Made by a program: the position numbers and the translations under genes
Notes under the pieces: model-generated
Databases searched by the model: none
What the model was told of the DNA's origin: nothing
The model's input: only the letters and a program-made list of their open reading frames with translations
In this document: positions 1-7,521 of the stretch, in pieces
How the letters are laid out: each line of letters begins with the position of its first letter
How positions within the stretch are numbered: position 1 is the stretch's first letter
Source: DATKHR01 sp036557365
GTDB lineage: Bacteria > Acidobacteriota > Vicinamibacteria > Vicinamibacterales > CAVVIG01
Assembly (NCBI GenBank): GCA_036557365.1
Contig: DATBHR010000076.1
Coordinates: 31,428-95,427, forward strand
Reading direction: 5' to 3'
DNA: 64,000 bases

Positions 1-159
1 GCGTTCATGGAGAAGCTGCGGGCGACGGGCGCGTTCAGGGATTTGACGCCGCTCGAGGAGCATGCCGACGAAAACGGCCTGCTGCAGTCGTCGCTCGAGA
101 CGATTTACGTCCCCGACTCGCCGAAAGCGGCCAGCGCGGAGGCGCAGCCCCCACGATGA
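1..159 (+). CDS. PilN-like pilus assembly protein, C-terminal end only
   Basis: The first reading frame is open from base 1 and ends at a TGA at 157-159; only the last 52 residues are in the window. The tail reads like the end of a PilN/GspL-type periplasmic domain (an acidic stretch followed by GLLQSSLETIYVP and a short Pro/Ala end). Its stop overlaps the ATG of the PilO-like gene in an ATGA junction, the usual arrangement in pilMNOPQ operons. The identification rests mainly on position before PilO, PilP and a secretin; the fragment alone would not be enough. The family forms the inner-membrane alignment complex of type IV pilus and type II secretion machines. Confidence 0.6.
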   Translation, partial: AFMEKLRATGAFRDLTPLEEHADENGLLQSSLETIYVPDSPKAASAEAQPPR

Positions 160-737
160 CGTCCTCCATCTGGACGCGCATCTTCGAGGAAAAACGGCGC
201 CTCATCGTGCCGTTGGCGATCGTCGCACTCGCCAACATCGCGGCCTACGTTCTCGTGGTGCGGCCGCTCGCCGTCAAATCTGCCGGAGCCCAGCAACGTG
301 CCACGAACGCCGTCGGATCGCTGCGGGCCGCGGAGAGGGACCTCGCGTCCGCGCGAAGACTCGTCGATGGAAAATCGCGCGCGGACCAGGAGCTCACGAC
401 GTTCTACGGCAAGGTGCTGCCGGCCAACCAGGGCGCTGCAGTCCGCCTGACGTATGCGCCGCTGCCGACGCTGGCGAAGAAGGCCAACGTCATGGTCGTC
501 GGCCGTACGTGGTCCTCGGATCCGCTCGAGAAAGATACGCGGCTGGGTCGTCTGCACATCGTCGCCGCGCTGCGCGGCGACTACGAAGCGTTCCGTCAGT
601 TCATCTACGAGCTCGAGACGGCGCCCGAATTCGTCATCATCGACGATGTCACCCTCGCGCAGGGCGACGCGGGTCAGCCGCTGACCTTCACGCTGGAGTT
701 GTCCACCTACTATCCGCTGAGTACGCATGGGAACTGA
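156..737 (+). CDS. pilO: PilO-like pilus/secretion assembly protein
   Basis: This 193-residue protein has a short cytoplasmic N-terminus (MTSSIWTRIFEEKRR), one membrane segment at about residues 15-36, a coiled-coil-prone stretch (about 40-80) and a C-terminal alpha/beta domain. This is the PilO/GspM plan and normal PilO length. PilO pairs with PilN in the periplasm and links the cytoplasmic ATPase platform to the secretin. The start ATG overlaps the upstream stop (ATGA) and the 3' end overlaps the next gene by 11 bp, so translational coupling is likely. The fold class is clear from order and topology; whether it serves a type IV pilus or a type II secretion machine is not decided by sequence. 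Confidence 0.75.
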   Translation: MTSSIWTRIFEEKRRLIVPLAIVALANIAAYVLVVRPLAVKSAGAQQRATNAVGSLRAAERDLASARRLVDGKSRADQELTTFYGKVLPANQGAAVRLTYAPLPTLAKKANVMVVGRTWSSDPLEKDTRLGRLHIVAALRGDYEAFRQFIYELETAPEFVIIDDVTLAQGDAGQPLTFTLELSTYYPLSTHGN

Positions 738-1275
738 TCGCCGCAAGCAGATCCTGCTCGGCGCGCTGGCGATCGTTCTCGGGGTGGTTCTCTATCGCAC
801 CCTTGCGGGAACGTCTCAAGTGTCCGCTCCGGCGTCTAACCGGAACGGAGGACAGGCCGCACGAGCCGGCGGCGCAACCGCAGGCACGAAGGCGCCCGAG
901 GTGCATCTCGACGCGCTGAACGCACCGCGGCCGCATCCGACGGAAGGCGAGCGGAATCTTTTCCGCTTCAAGCCGAAGTCCGCGCCGCCCGCGCGGAACG
1001 AGGAACGTCCAGCGACGGTGGCGCCGACGCCGGCGGCTTCGTCCGGTCCGCCGCCGCCTCCGCCGATCACGCTGAAGTTCATTGGGAAAGTCCAGAAGGA
1101 CGACGGTCGGACCACGTACGCGGTGTTGAGCGACGGACAGGGGCCGCCCATGTCCGGGAAAGAGGGCGACACGATTGCGGGGCGGTACCGCATCTTGCGG
1201 ATCGGCGTGGAATCCGTTGAGATGTCGTACCTCGACGGACGCGGCCGTCAAACTATTCGACTGAACGGACAATGA
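727..1275 (+). CDS. PilP/GspC-like pilotin-bridging protein
   Basis: The product has 182 residues: one N-terminal membrane segment (about 8-25), a Pro/Ala-rich linker (about 35-115) and a small C-terminal beta domain (about 115-182, starting PITLKFIGKV and containing GDTIAGRYRILRI). That is the layout of PilP and of the GspC homology region, which contacts the N-domains of the secretin. Unlike classical PilP it shows no lipobox and seems to be anchored by its N-terminal helix, as in GspC. It overlaps the PilO-like gene by 11 bp and the secretin gene by 4 bp (ATGA), so it belongs to the same transcription unit. Confidence 0.65.
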   Translation: MGTDRRKQILLGALAIVLGVVLYRTLAGTSQVSAPASNRNGGQAARAGGATAGTKAPEVHLDALNAPRPHPTEGERNLFRFKPKSAPPARNEERPATVAPTPAASSGPPPPPPITLKFIGKVQKDDGRTTYAVLSDGQGPPMSGKEGDTIAGRYRILRIGVESVEMSYLDGRGRQTIRLNGQ

Positions 1276-3926
1276 CATCGAAGCCTGAGCTGAGATCTCG
1301 AACTGCCGCGGCACGTCTGCATGGCTGGCGACGCCTGGCGATTCTCGTCGTGACGCTCTGCGCGGCGGGTTGTGCCGCGGGATCGGCGTTCCGCGAGGGC
1401 AATGAAGCCTCGAAGGCCGGCAATCTCGACGAGGCCGTCGCCGCGTACCGGAAAGCGGTCCAGGCCGATCCGGACAACGCCAACTACAAGATCGCGCTCG
1501 AGCGGGCGCAGCTCGCCGCATCGCGGCAGCACCTCGATCGCGCGAAGGACTTCGAAACGAAGGATCAGCTCGAGGCGGCGCTCGGCGAGTACCGCCAGGC
1601 CAGCGAATACGATCCGAGCAACCGTCAGGCGACCTCGAAGGTCGCGGAGCTCGATCGCACGATTCGTGAGCGCATCGAGGCGGCCAGGCCGCGGCCGGCC
1701 ATCGAGCAGATGCGCGAGCGCGCCCGACAGGCATCGGCGCCGCCGATGCTCAATCCCGCGTCGCGCGAGCCGATTCGTCTCACCTTCAACAACGCGAGCC
1801 TCCGCGAAATCCTGAATACGCTCGGACAGATGACGGGCATCAACATCACGTACGACCGCGATGTCCAGGATCGCCCGACGACGGTGCAGCTCGATCGCTT
1901 GAGCCTCGAGCAGGCGCTCAATCAGCTGATGACGATGAATCAGCTGTCGTACAAGGTGATCAGCGAGCAGTCGATCTTCGTGTTCCCCGACACGAACCAG
2001 AAGCACGCGCAGTACGACGAGCAGGTCATCCGCACCTTTTACCTGTCGCACGCCGACGCGACGGAAGTGACGCAGATTCTCAGCTCCGTCGTCCGCCTGC
2101 CCGGCCTCGGCGTGCAGCCCATCATGGTCGCCAACAAGACCGCGAACACGGTCACCGTTCGCGGGACGGCGTCGATGGTGCAGATTCTCGAAAAGATCAT
2201 CGAGCAGAACGACAAGCCCCGCGCCGAGATCGTCATCGACGTGGAGATTCTCGAAGTCGATCGCAGCCGCGCGAAACAGTACGGGTTGAACCTCACCGAT
2301 TACGCGCTGGGCACCGTGTTTTCGCCGGAGGTCTCGCCGAATGGCGTCGCGGCCGCGGGTGGCGGAACAGCGGGCGGCGGTACCGCAGGCGGCGGCACCA
2401 CGACCGCAGCGGCCGGTGGAACGTCCACGGCGCCGAGCGGCGTTAAATCGCCTCCGGTGTTCAACCTCAATACCATCACGCGAGGCGTCAGCACCGCCGA
2501 CTTCTATCTTGCGGTGCCGGCGATGTTCGTGCGGTTTCTGGAGACCGATCAGAAGAGCAAGGTGATCGCGAAGCCGCAGCTTCGAGGCGCCGAGGGCGGC
2601 AAGATGTCGCTGAAGCTCGGCGATCAGATTCCGATCATCTCCACGAGCTACACGCCGATTGCGACGGGCGGCGCCGGCGTCAACCCGCTGAGTTCGTATC
2701 AGTACAAGGACGTCGGCGTGACCGTGGACATGACGCCGACCGTCACGCTCGAAGGCGACATCCGCCTCGACCTCACCGTCATCAACAGCACGCGCAAAGC
2801 CGACGTCGTGATTGCGGGCGTGAACATCCCGTCGTTCGGCAACCGCGAAGTCACGACGCGCCTGCGGCTGCGAGACGGCGAATCGAACCTCCTCGCAGGA
2901 CTTCTTCAGGAGAGCGAGCGGAAGAACCTCACCGGTTTCCCGGGCGCGATTCACGTCCCGGTCCTCAGCCAGCTGTTCTCGGCCAACGATCAGCAGATCG
3001 ATCAGACCGACATCGTCATGCTGCTGACGCCGCACATCATCCGGACGCACGAGATTACAGAGGATGATCTGAAGCCCATCTACATCGGTTCGCAGCAGAA
3101 CCTGGGCCTCAACGGACCGCCGCCGCTCATCGCGCCGCCGCCGGCTGATGCCCCTGCGGTTGGCGCCGCGCCTCCCGCACCGCCAGGGACGCAACCGAAC
3201 AACGTGCCGTCGCAGCCGAATCCGCAGCGGGCGCCGAATCCTGGCGACGCGAATGCCGTCGCGCCGCCGCCAGGGTCGTCACCCGTACCGGGGACCGTGC
3301 CGGTTCAAACCCAGACATCACCAGTGCCCGGAACCGTGCCGGTGCAACCGGCTCCGGTACAGCAGACGCCGGCGCAACCGCAAGCCGCAGCCGGAACGAC
3401 TCCAGCAACGGAGCCGCCTGCGACGCCGACGCCTCCCGAGCCGACGTCGGCGCAGGGACAGACGCGTCCGGCGCAGAATCCCGACACCACGCCGACAACG
3501 TCGCCGGGACTCGGTTCCGCACAGGTCCTCATCTCGACGCCGAATCAACCGATGCGCGTCGGCGGCGGACCGTACACGGTCCCGATCGCGATCACCGATG
3601 TGTCGCGCCTGTCGTCCGTCACGCTGACGCTCATCTTCGATCCGACGAAGCTGCGCATCCGCGCCGTGCAGGAGGGCAGCTTCATGCGCGCGGGCGGAGC
3701 GACGGTGCAGTTCTCGCAGCAGGTGAATGGCAACCGTGTCGACATCACGATCGTCAGGTCCGCCGACGCCACCGGCGCGTCCGGCACCGGCCTGCTGGCG
3801 GTGCTGCTGATGGATGCCATCGCGCCTGGCACTGCCACGCTTTCGATCAATGGAACAGGTACCGGGCCGGGCGGGACCCCGATGGGCCTGCGATTCACAC
3901 CGGTGACGGTGACCGTGCAGCAGTAG
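1272..3926 (+). CDS. Secretin with N-terminal TPR region and C-terminal cohesin-like domain
   Basis: The 884-residue product is an outer-membrane secretin (PilQ/GspD family) with unusual additions. The N-terminus has a hydrophobic signal ending in CAAGC, a possible but imperfect lipobox. TPR-like repeats follow (about 38-130). Secretin N-domains run from about 172 (SLREILNTLGQMTGI) with a Gly/Thr-rich insert near 360-390. The secretin core spans about 420-590 and includes VIAKPQLRG, VPVLSQLFS and TDIVMLLTPHIIRT. A Pro/Gln-rich linker (about 615-745) contains PVPGTVPVQ twice. The last 135 residues, from GSAQVLIS, resemble a cohesin/CBM-type beta sandwich (TLTLIFDPTKLRIRAVQEGSF). Secretins form the outer-membrane channel for pili or secreted proteins. 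The secretin part is certain; the cohesin assignment is by pattern only. Confidence 0.88.
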   Translation: MTSKPELRSRTAAARLHGWRRLAILVVTLCAAGCAAGSAFREGNEASKAGNLDEAVAAYRKAVQADPDNANYKIALERAQLAASRQHLDRAKDFETKDQLEAALGEYRQASEYDPSNRQATSKVAELDRTIRERIEAARPRPAIEQMRERARQASAPPMLNPASREPIRLTFNNASLREILNTLGQMTGINITYDRDVQDRPTTVQLDRLSLEQALNQLMTMNQLSYKVISEQSIFVFPDTNQKHAQYDEQVIRTFYLSHADATEVTQILSSVVRLPGLGVQPIMVANKTANTVTVRGTASMVQILEKIIEQNDKPRAEIVIDVEILEVDRSRAKQYGLNLTDYALGTVFSPEVSPNGVAAAGGGTAGGGTAGGGTTTAAAGGTSTAPSGVKSPPVFNLNTITRGVSTADFYLAVPAMFVRFLETDQKSKVIAKPQLRGAEGGKMSLKLGDQIPIISTSYTPIATGGAGVNPLSSYQYKDVGVTVDMTPTVTLEGDIRLDLTVINSTRKADVVIAGVNIPSFGNREVTTRLRLRDGESNLLAGLLQESERKNLTGFPGAIHVPVLSQLFSANDQQIDQTDIVMLLTPHIIRTHEITEDDLKPIYIGSQQNLGLNGPPPLIAPPPADAPAVGAAPPAPPGTQPNNVPSQPNPQRAPNPGDANAVAPPPGSSPVPGTVPVQTQTSPVPGTVPVQPAPVQQTPAQPQAAAGTTPATEPPATPTPPEPTSAQGQTRPAQNPDTTPTTSPGLGSAQVLISTPNQPMRVGGGPYTVPIAITDVSRLSSVTLTLIFDPTKLRIRAVQEGSFMRAGGATVQFSQQVNGNRVDITIVRSADATGASGTGLLAVLLMDAIAPGTATLSINGTGTGPGGTPMGLRFTPVTVTVQQ

Positions 3927-3928
3927 TC

Positions 3929-4423
3929 ATGACGGATTTCGCGCGGAAGCGATCGTGGCGCGACGCGAGCGGATTCACGTTCGTCGAGATGCTGATCGTG
4001 GCGACGATCGTCTTGATCCTTGCCGCCGGCGTCATGCCGCTCGCGAAAGTCACCTCGCAGCGGGCGCGCGAAGCGGAACTCCGGCGTGCGCTGCGCGAAA
4101 TGCGAACCGCGATCGACAAGTACAAGGACGCCGCAGACCAGGGCCAGATCGGCTCGCTCGACATCAAGGTCGGCAGCGAGAACTATCCTCCCGATCTGCA
4201 GACGCTCGTGGACGGCGTGGCCGCGGCGAACGACGCGACGGGCCGCAAGCTGAAATACCTGCGCCGCATTCCGGTCGATCCGATGACGCGCAGCACCGAG
4301 TGGGGCATGCGGTCGTATCAGGACAAGCCGGACGCCACACGCTGGGGCGGCCAGAACGTGTTCGATGTCTACACGACGTTCGACGGCAAGGCGCTGGACG
4401 GAACGAAATACAAAGACTGGTAG
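3929..4423 (+). CDS. Type II secretion/pilus pseudopilin (GspG-like)
   Basis: This 164-residue protein starts 2 bp after the secretin stop. It has a basic leader (MTDFARKRSWRDASG), then a prepilin peptidase site G/FTFVEM with the conserved Glu at +5, and a 20-residue hydrophobic helix. The C-terminal domain carries features typical of GspG proteins (YPPDLQTLVDG, RRIPVDPMT, DVYTTFDGKALDGT). Major pseudopilins polymerise into the short periplasmic pilus that drives type II secretion. The gene ends 12 bp before a dispersed repeat element. The prepilin class is secure; major versus minor role is inferred from the GspG-like C-terminus. Confidence 0.85.
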   Translation: MTDFARKRSWRDASGFTFVEMLIVATIVLILAAGVMPLAKVTSQRAREAELRRALREMRTAIDKYKDAADQGQIGSLDIKVGSENYPPDLQTLVDGVAAANDATGRKLKYLRRIPVDPMTRSTEWGMRSYQDKPDATRWGGQNVFDVYTTFDGKALDGTKYKDW

Positions 4424-4434
4424 TACTGATAGAG

Positions 4435-4605
4435 AAGTTGGTGAGTGGCGAATTGGTGAATTGGTGAGTGGGAACTGAATTGGTGGCCTGCTTGAATCAT
4501 CCAGAGCCGAATTCGGCGGCACGTCGCGGGGAGCGTCATGACCCCTGCCTGGACGGCTCCGTGCCTTTCGATCACCAACTCACGAACTCTCGAATTCTCC
4601 AACTG
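4435..4605. repeat. Dispersed inverted-repeat element, copy A
   Basis: The left arm (about 4435-4486) is a run of degenerate 8-9 bp units of the type AGTTGGTGA/AATTGGTGA. The right arm (about 4571-4605) is the reverse complement of the same unit type (ATCACCAACTC, ATTCTCCAACT). About 85 bp of unrelated sequence separates them. The element begins 12 bp after the stop of the upstream pseudopilin gene. The same unit occurs in inverted orientation at 35089-35168 and 51381-51488. The right arm lies inside the reading frame of the next pseudopilin. Confidence 0.8.
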
Positions 4606-4998
4606 CGAAGATCACCTTCCGGTTTCACCATCATCGAGCTGATTATCGTCGTCACCCTGATCAGCGTGCTGGCCGGGATTGCCATGGCGCAGTACCAGCG
4701 GAGCGTCGTCTACGCGCGCGAAGCGACCCTGAAGGAAGATCTGTTCCGCATGCGCGACGCGATCGACCAGTACTACGCCGACAAGAATCAGTATCCGACC
4801 ACGCTGGACGCGCTCGTGAGCGAAGGCTACCTGCGGAGAATCCCCGAGGATCCGTTCACGAAGAGCACGTCGACGTGGACGACCGTGCCTGCCGAACCCG
4901 ACCCCAACAATCCCACGGCCGAAGTCGGCATCTACGACGTCAAGAGCGGCTCGGACCAGACCGCGCTCGACGGCACGCCGTACTCGGAGTGGAACTAG
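4561..4998 (+). CDS. Type II secretion/pilus pseudopilin (GspG-like), second copy
   Basis: The mature part begins at a clear prepilin site, SPSG/FTIIELIIV, with Glu at +5, and ends with DPFTKSTSTWTT and DGTPYSEWN, a GspG-type C-terminal region. No ATG lies in frame close to the site. The in-frame starts are a GTG at 4561 (used here; 145 residues, leader of about 21) and a GTG at 4468 that adds 31 residues without family features; CTG 4603 would give a very short leader. With either GTG, much of the leader (HQLTNSRILQLRR) is encoded by the right arm of repeat copy A. No good ribosome binding site precedes GTG 4561. It is a paralogue of the gene ending at 4423. Confidence 0.8.
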   Translation: MPFDHQLTNSRILQLRRSPSGFTIIELIIVVTLISVLAGIAMAQYQRSVVYAREATLKEDLFRMRDAIDQYYADKNQYPTTLDALVSEGYLRRIPEDPFTKSTSTWTTVPAEPDPNNPTAEVGIYDVKSGSDQTALDGTPYSEWN

Positions 4999-5213
4999 CC
5001 CCGGACGCCGTTCTGACAGCTTGAACACCGCCCGCGCGGCCCATCCCTCGTCGCTCCGTTCGCGGGGCCGCGATGTCTTGCGATCCGACAAGAACCCTAG
5101 CACCTGTTTTCTGCTCGCTCAATCGCCTCGATCCGCATGACGTTTGTTCGAGTAGGCGCCAGCGCCAAGCCGTTCCGATGTGAAGGGGACAGCGATTGAA
5201 CCGCCGCCAAGGC

Positions 5214-5237
5214 GATGGCCGGATTGTCCGGACCATC
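5214..5237. terminator. Possible hairpin between convergent genes
   Basis: GATGGCCGGA and TCCGGACCATC form a stem of about 10 pairs with one bulge around a TTG loop. It lies just before the end of the minus-strand lipoprotein gene and 216 bp after the pseudopilin stop. There is no T-run, so Rho-independent activity is uncertain. The rest of 4999-5256 shows no other recognisable feature. Confidence 0.35.
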
Positions 5238-5256
5238 GGCTTGGCTCTCGCTACTC

Positions 5257-6597
5257 CTAGATACCGATGGACACGCGAGTCGATCCCGTCGTTGTTCGAC
5301 CGAGGGTGTCCAGCACGGTTACCGTCACGGTGAAAGTACCCGTTGTCGTATACACGTGCTGCTGGGTCGCAGACTGGGTCGAGCCCAAGTCATCATGTCC
5401 GCCGTCGCCATAGTCAATTGACAGCGATTGCACAGCGATACCAGTGGGCAACGTGATCTGAATGCTGAACGTCGTCGCAGTGTTCACCTTTCCTGGAATT
5501 GGAGAGGGAGTGATTTGGATACCAGCGCCGGGCACGGGAATCACGGTAATACCGGCGGTCTGCTTGACCTGATTGCCCAGTGTGTCGGCTAGGACCGCCG
5601 AAATCGTATAGCTACCGGCGGTGCCGTAGACGTGCGTCTGCGTCGACGTCGTCGACACGACGCCGAGATCCTGCGTCGGGCTGCCGTCGCCCCAGTTGAC
5701 GCTGAGATCCCGAATCGCGCTGCCGTTCGTCGTCGGCACGGTGACGGTGAAGGTGAACGTCGCCGGCAGTCCTGCGCTCGGCGGCGTCGTGGGCGGTGCA
5801 ATCACCAGCGTCGGCGCTGCTGCGACGTTGACAGTGACGGATCCTGACGCTTGTCCGCTGGGCGCCGGCGTCGTCGGAGTTGTCGTCCCACCGCCAGTGC
5901 CGGTTCCACCGCCTCCGGTTCCGCCTCCGCCGCCAGTCGAGGATCCGCCCTGCGCGCCGACGCTCGCTGTAACCGTGGCCGTCGTGGTTGTGGTGAGACT
6001 CGATGTCGCGTTGCCGTTCCCATCCGTCGTGGCAATGGACGGATTCATCGTTCCTGCGGTCGTTGAAAAGGCGACGGGCGCCCCAGCGAGCGCATTACCG
6101 TTGATGTCCGCAACCGACGCAGAAATCACGGCGGTTCCGCCGTTCGCGGCAATCAGCGTCGGATTCGCCGCAACGACGACGCGACCGACGGCGGCCGTGC
6201 CCACCGAAATCTTGAGTGCATTGGCAGCAGCGACAACAGATCCACCTGAGGAAGCAGTAATGGTCGCGGTGCCGTTGGATGAGCCGGCGTTGAACGTTGC
6301 GACCGCGCGTCCGTTGATATCGGTGTCGGTTTCCGACGGCTGAATCGTGCCGAGCGACGTCGTAAAAATGACGTGCGTGCCGGAGTGCGGCGGTGTGCCG
6401 GCAGGCTCGATCACCTGCGCGATGAGCTGCGCGGTGCCGTTGACGGATAACGCAGTGGACGACGCCGTCAGCGTAATCGTCGATCCGGACGGCGCGAGCA
6501 GCGGAACGCGCTCGCATCCGATCATCGAAAGCGCGAGGGACGCGAGCGCCACGGGGGCCACGATGCGGATGCGTGCTATATTCAAGATTCTAAGCAT
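5257..6597 (-). CDS. Lipoprotein with Ig-like (Big_1) and PKD domains
   Basis: The product has 446 residues when started at the ATG whose complement is 6595-6597. It begins with a basic/hydrophobic signal and a lipobox-like MIGC, so the mature protein would start at Cys28 and be lipid-anchored. Two invasin-type Ig-like domains follow (about 36-125 and 126-225; TTSLGTIQPSETDTDINGRA, STTAGTMNPSIATTDGNG). A Gly/Thr-rich hinge (about 228-258) leads to two PKD-like domains (about 270-355 and 360-446; VNWGDGSPTQD and IDYGDGGHDDLG). Such proteins usually act at the cell surface in adhesion or as scaffolds. It is antisense to the surrounding pilus genes, and its start codon is only 9 bp from the start of the divergent pseudopilin. 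No catalytic domain is seen. Confidence 0.75.
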   Translation of the reverse strand: MLRILNIARIRIVAPVALASLALSMIGCERVPLLAPSGSTITLTASSTALSVNGTAQLIAQVIEPAGTPPHSGTHVIFTTSLGTIQPSETDTDINGRAVATFNAGSSNGTATITASSGGSVVAAANALKISVGTAAVGRVVVAANPTLIAANGGTAVISASVADINGNALAGAPVAFSTTAGTMNPSIATTDGNGNATSSLTTTTTATVTASVGAQGGSSTGGGGGTGGGGTGTGGGTTTPTTPAPSGQASGSVTVNVAAAPTLVIAPPTTPPSAGLPATFTFTVTVPTTNGSAIRDLSVNWGDGSPTQDLGVVSTTSTQTHVYGTAGSYTISAVLADTLGNQVKQTAGITVIPVPGAGIQITPSPIPGKVNTATTFSIQITLPTGIAVQSLSIDYGDGGHDDLGSTQSATQQHVYTTTGTFTVTVTVLDTLGRTTTGSTRVSIGI

Positions 6598-6606
6598 CTT
6601 AGTGCC

Positions 6607-7521
6607 ATGAGATTGGCCGGTCAAGGACATCGATCGATTCGCGCGACACGAGAGCACGGTTACGCCATGGCCGCGCTGCTCGTCGCGATGAGCATTGCCG
6701 CCATCATGATGACCGTTGTCATGCCGGTCTGGAAGCAGATGGCGCAGCGCGAAAAGGAAGAGGAGCTCGTCTTCCGCGGCCAGCAGTACGTCCGCGCACT
6801 TCGCCTGTTCAGCATGAAATACGCGAACGCCAGCCCGCCAACTCTGGACGTTCTCGTCGAGCAACGGTTCATTCGCAAGAAATTCAAGGACCCGATTACT
6901 AACGACGATTTCCAGCCTATTCTGGCCGGTCAGCCGCTGCCCGGCACTGCACAGGCTCAGGGCGCCAGCCAGGGACGAGGAGCGAGCTCCACCAGCAGCG
7001 GCAGCAGTCAGGGCACACCGGCGTCGCCCGGCGGAACTTCGCCAACAACTTCGCCGATGACGTCATCGACAGCATCGCCGTTTGGCAGAGGAGTGTCGAT
7101 CTCCAGCGGCAGCGGGACGCAACCCGCCGCGGGGCAAGGCCGAGGCGTGTCACCCATCGGCACGCCAGGCGCCGGCTCCGTCGGCGGAATCATCGGCGTC
7201 GTCAGCAAGAGTACCGACAAGTCGTTACGCGTGTACAACGGACGCACTCACTACAACGAGTGGGCGTTCATCAACACGCCGCAGACTCAGGCGCCAGGCG
7301 CCGGCGCGCCCGGCACCGCGGCGCCAGGCCAGCGTGGACGGCAGGGCCAATCGCCCGATCAACCGAATCCGTTTGGAAACGGCATCGGCGGTCAGCGAGG
7401 ACGCGAGAACAATCCAGGAGGACCGGGCGGCGGTCGTGGCTTCGGACCCGGACAGCCGCCGTCATCACCGTTCCAGCCCGTGCAACCGATTCAACCGGGT
7501 CGCGGCCGCTCAGGATTCTAG
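6607..7521 (+). CDS. Atypical pseudopilin-like protein with long low-complexity tail
   Basis: The 304-residue product has a basic leader (MRLAGQGHRSIRATREHG), then YAMAALLVAMSIAAIMM, a type IV pilin-like hydrophobic helix. The residue at +5 after the presumed cleavage glycine is Ala, not the usual Glu. Residues 45-110 (PVWKQMAQREKEEELVFRGQ, FIRKKFKDPITND) match a pseudopilin subgroup found in secretion clusters of this kind. Residues from about 115 onward are a Gly/Ser/Pro/Gln-rich region interrupted by IIGVVSKSTDKSLRVYNG and ending FQPVQPIQPGRGRSGF. Loss of Glu5 suggests a tip or minor subunit. Its TAG stop shares CTAG with the stop of the convergent symporter gene. Confidence 0.7.
   Translation: MRLAGQGHRSIRATREHGYAMAALLVAMSIAAIMMTVVMPVWKQMAQREKEEELVFRGQQYVRALRLFSMKYANASPPTLDVLVEQRFIRKKFKDPITNDDFQPILAGQPLPGTAQAQGASQGRGASSTSSGSSQGTPASPGGTSPTTSPMTSSTASPFGRGVSISSGSGTQPAAGQGRGVSPIGTPGAGSVGGIIGVVSKSTDKSLRVYNGRTHYNEWAFINTPQTQAPGAGAPGTAAPGQRGRQGQSPDQPNPFGNGIGGQRGRENNPGGPGGGRGFGPGQPPSSPFQPVQPIQPGRGRSGF

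Noticed and set aside
5257..6597. Dockerin-like partner for the secretin's cohesin-like domain (DxNG motifs in the lipoprotein)
   Set aside because: The DINGRA/DGNGNA strings are the usual turns of Big_1 Ig-like domains, not paired dockerin calcium loops.
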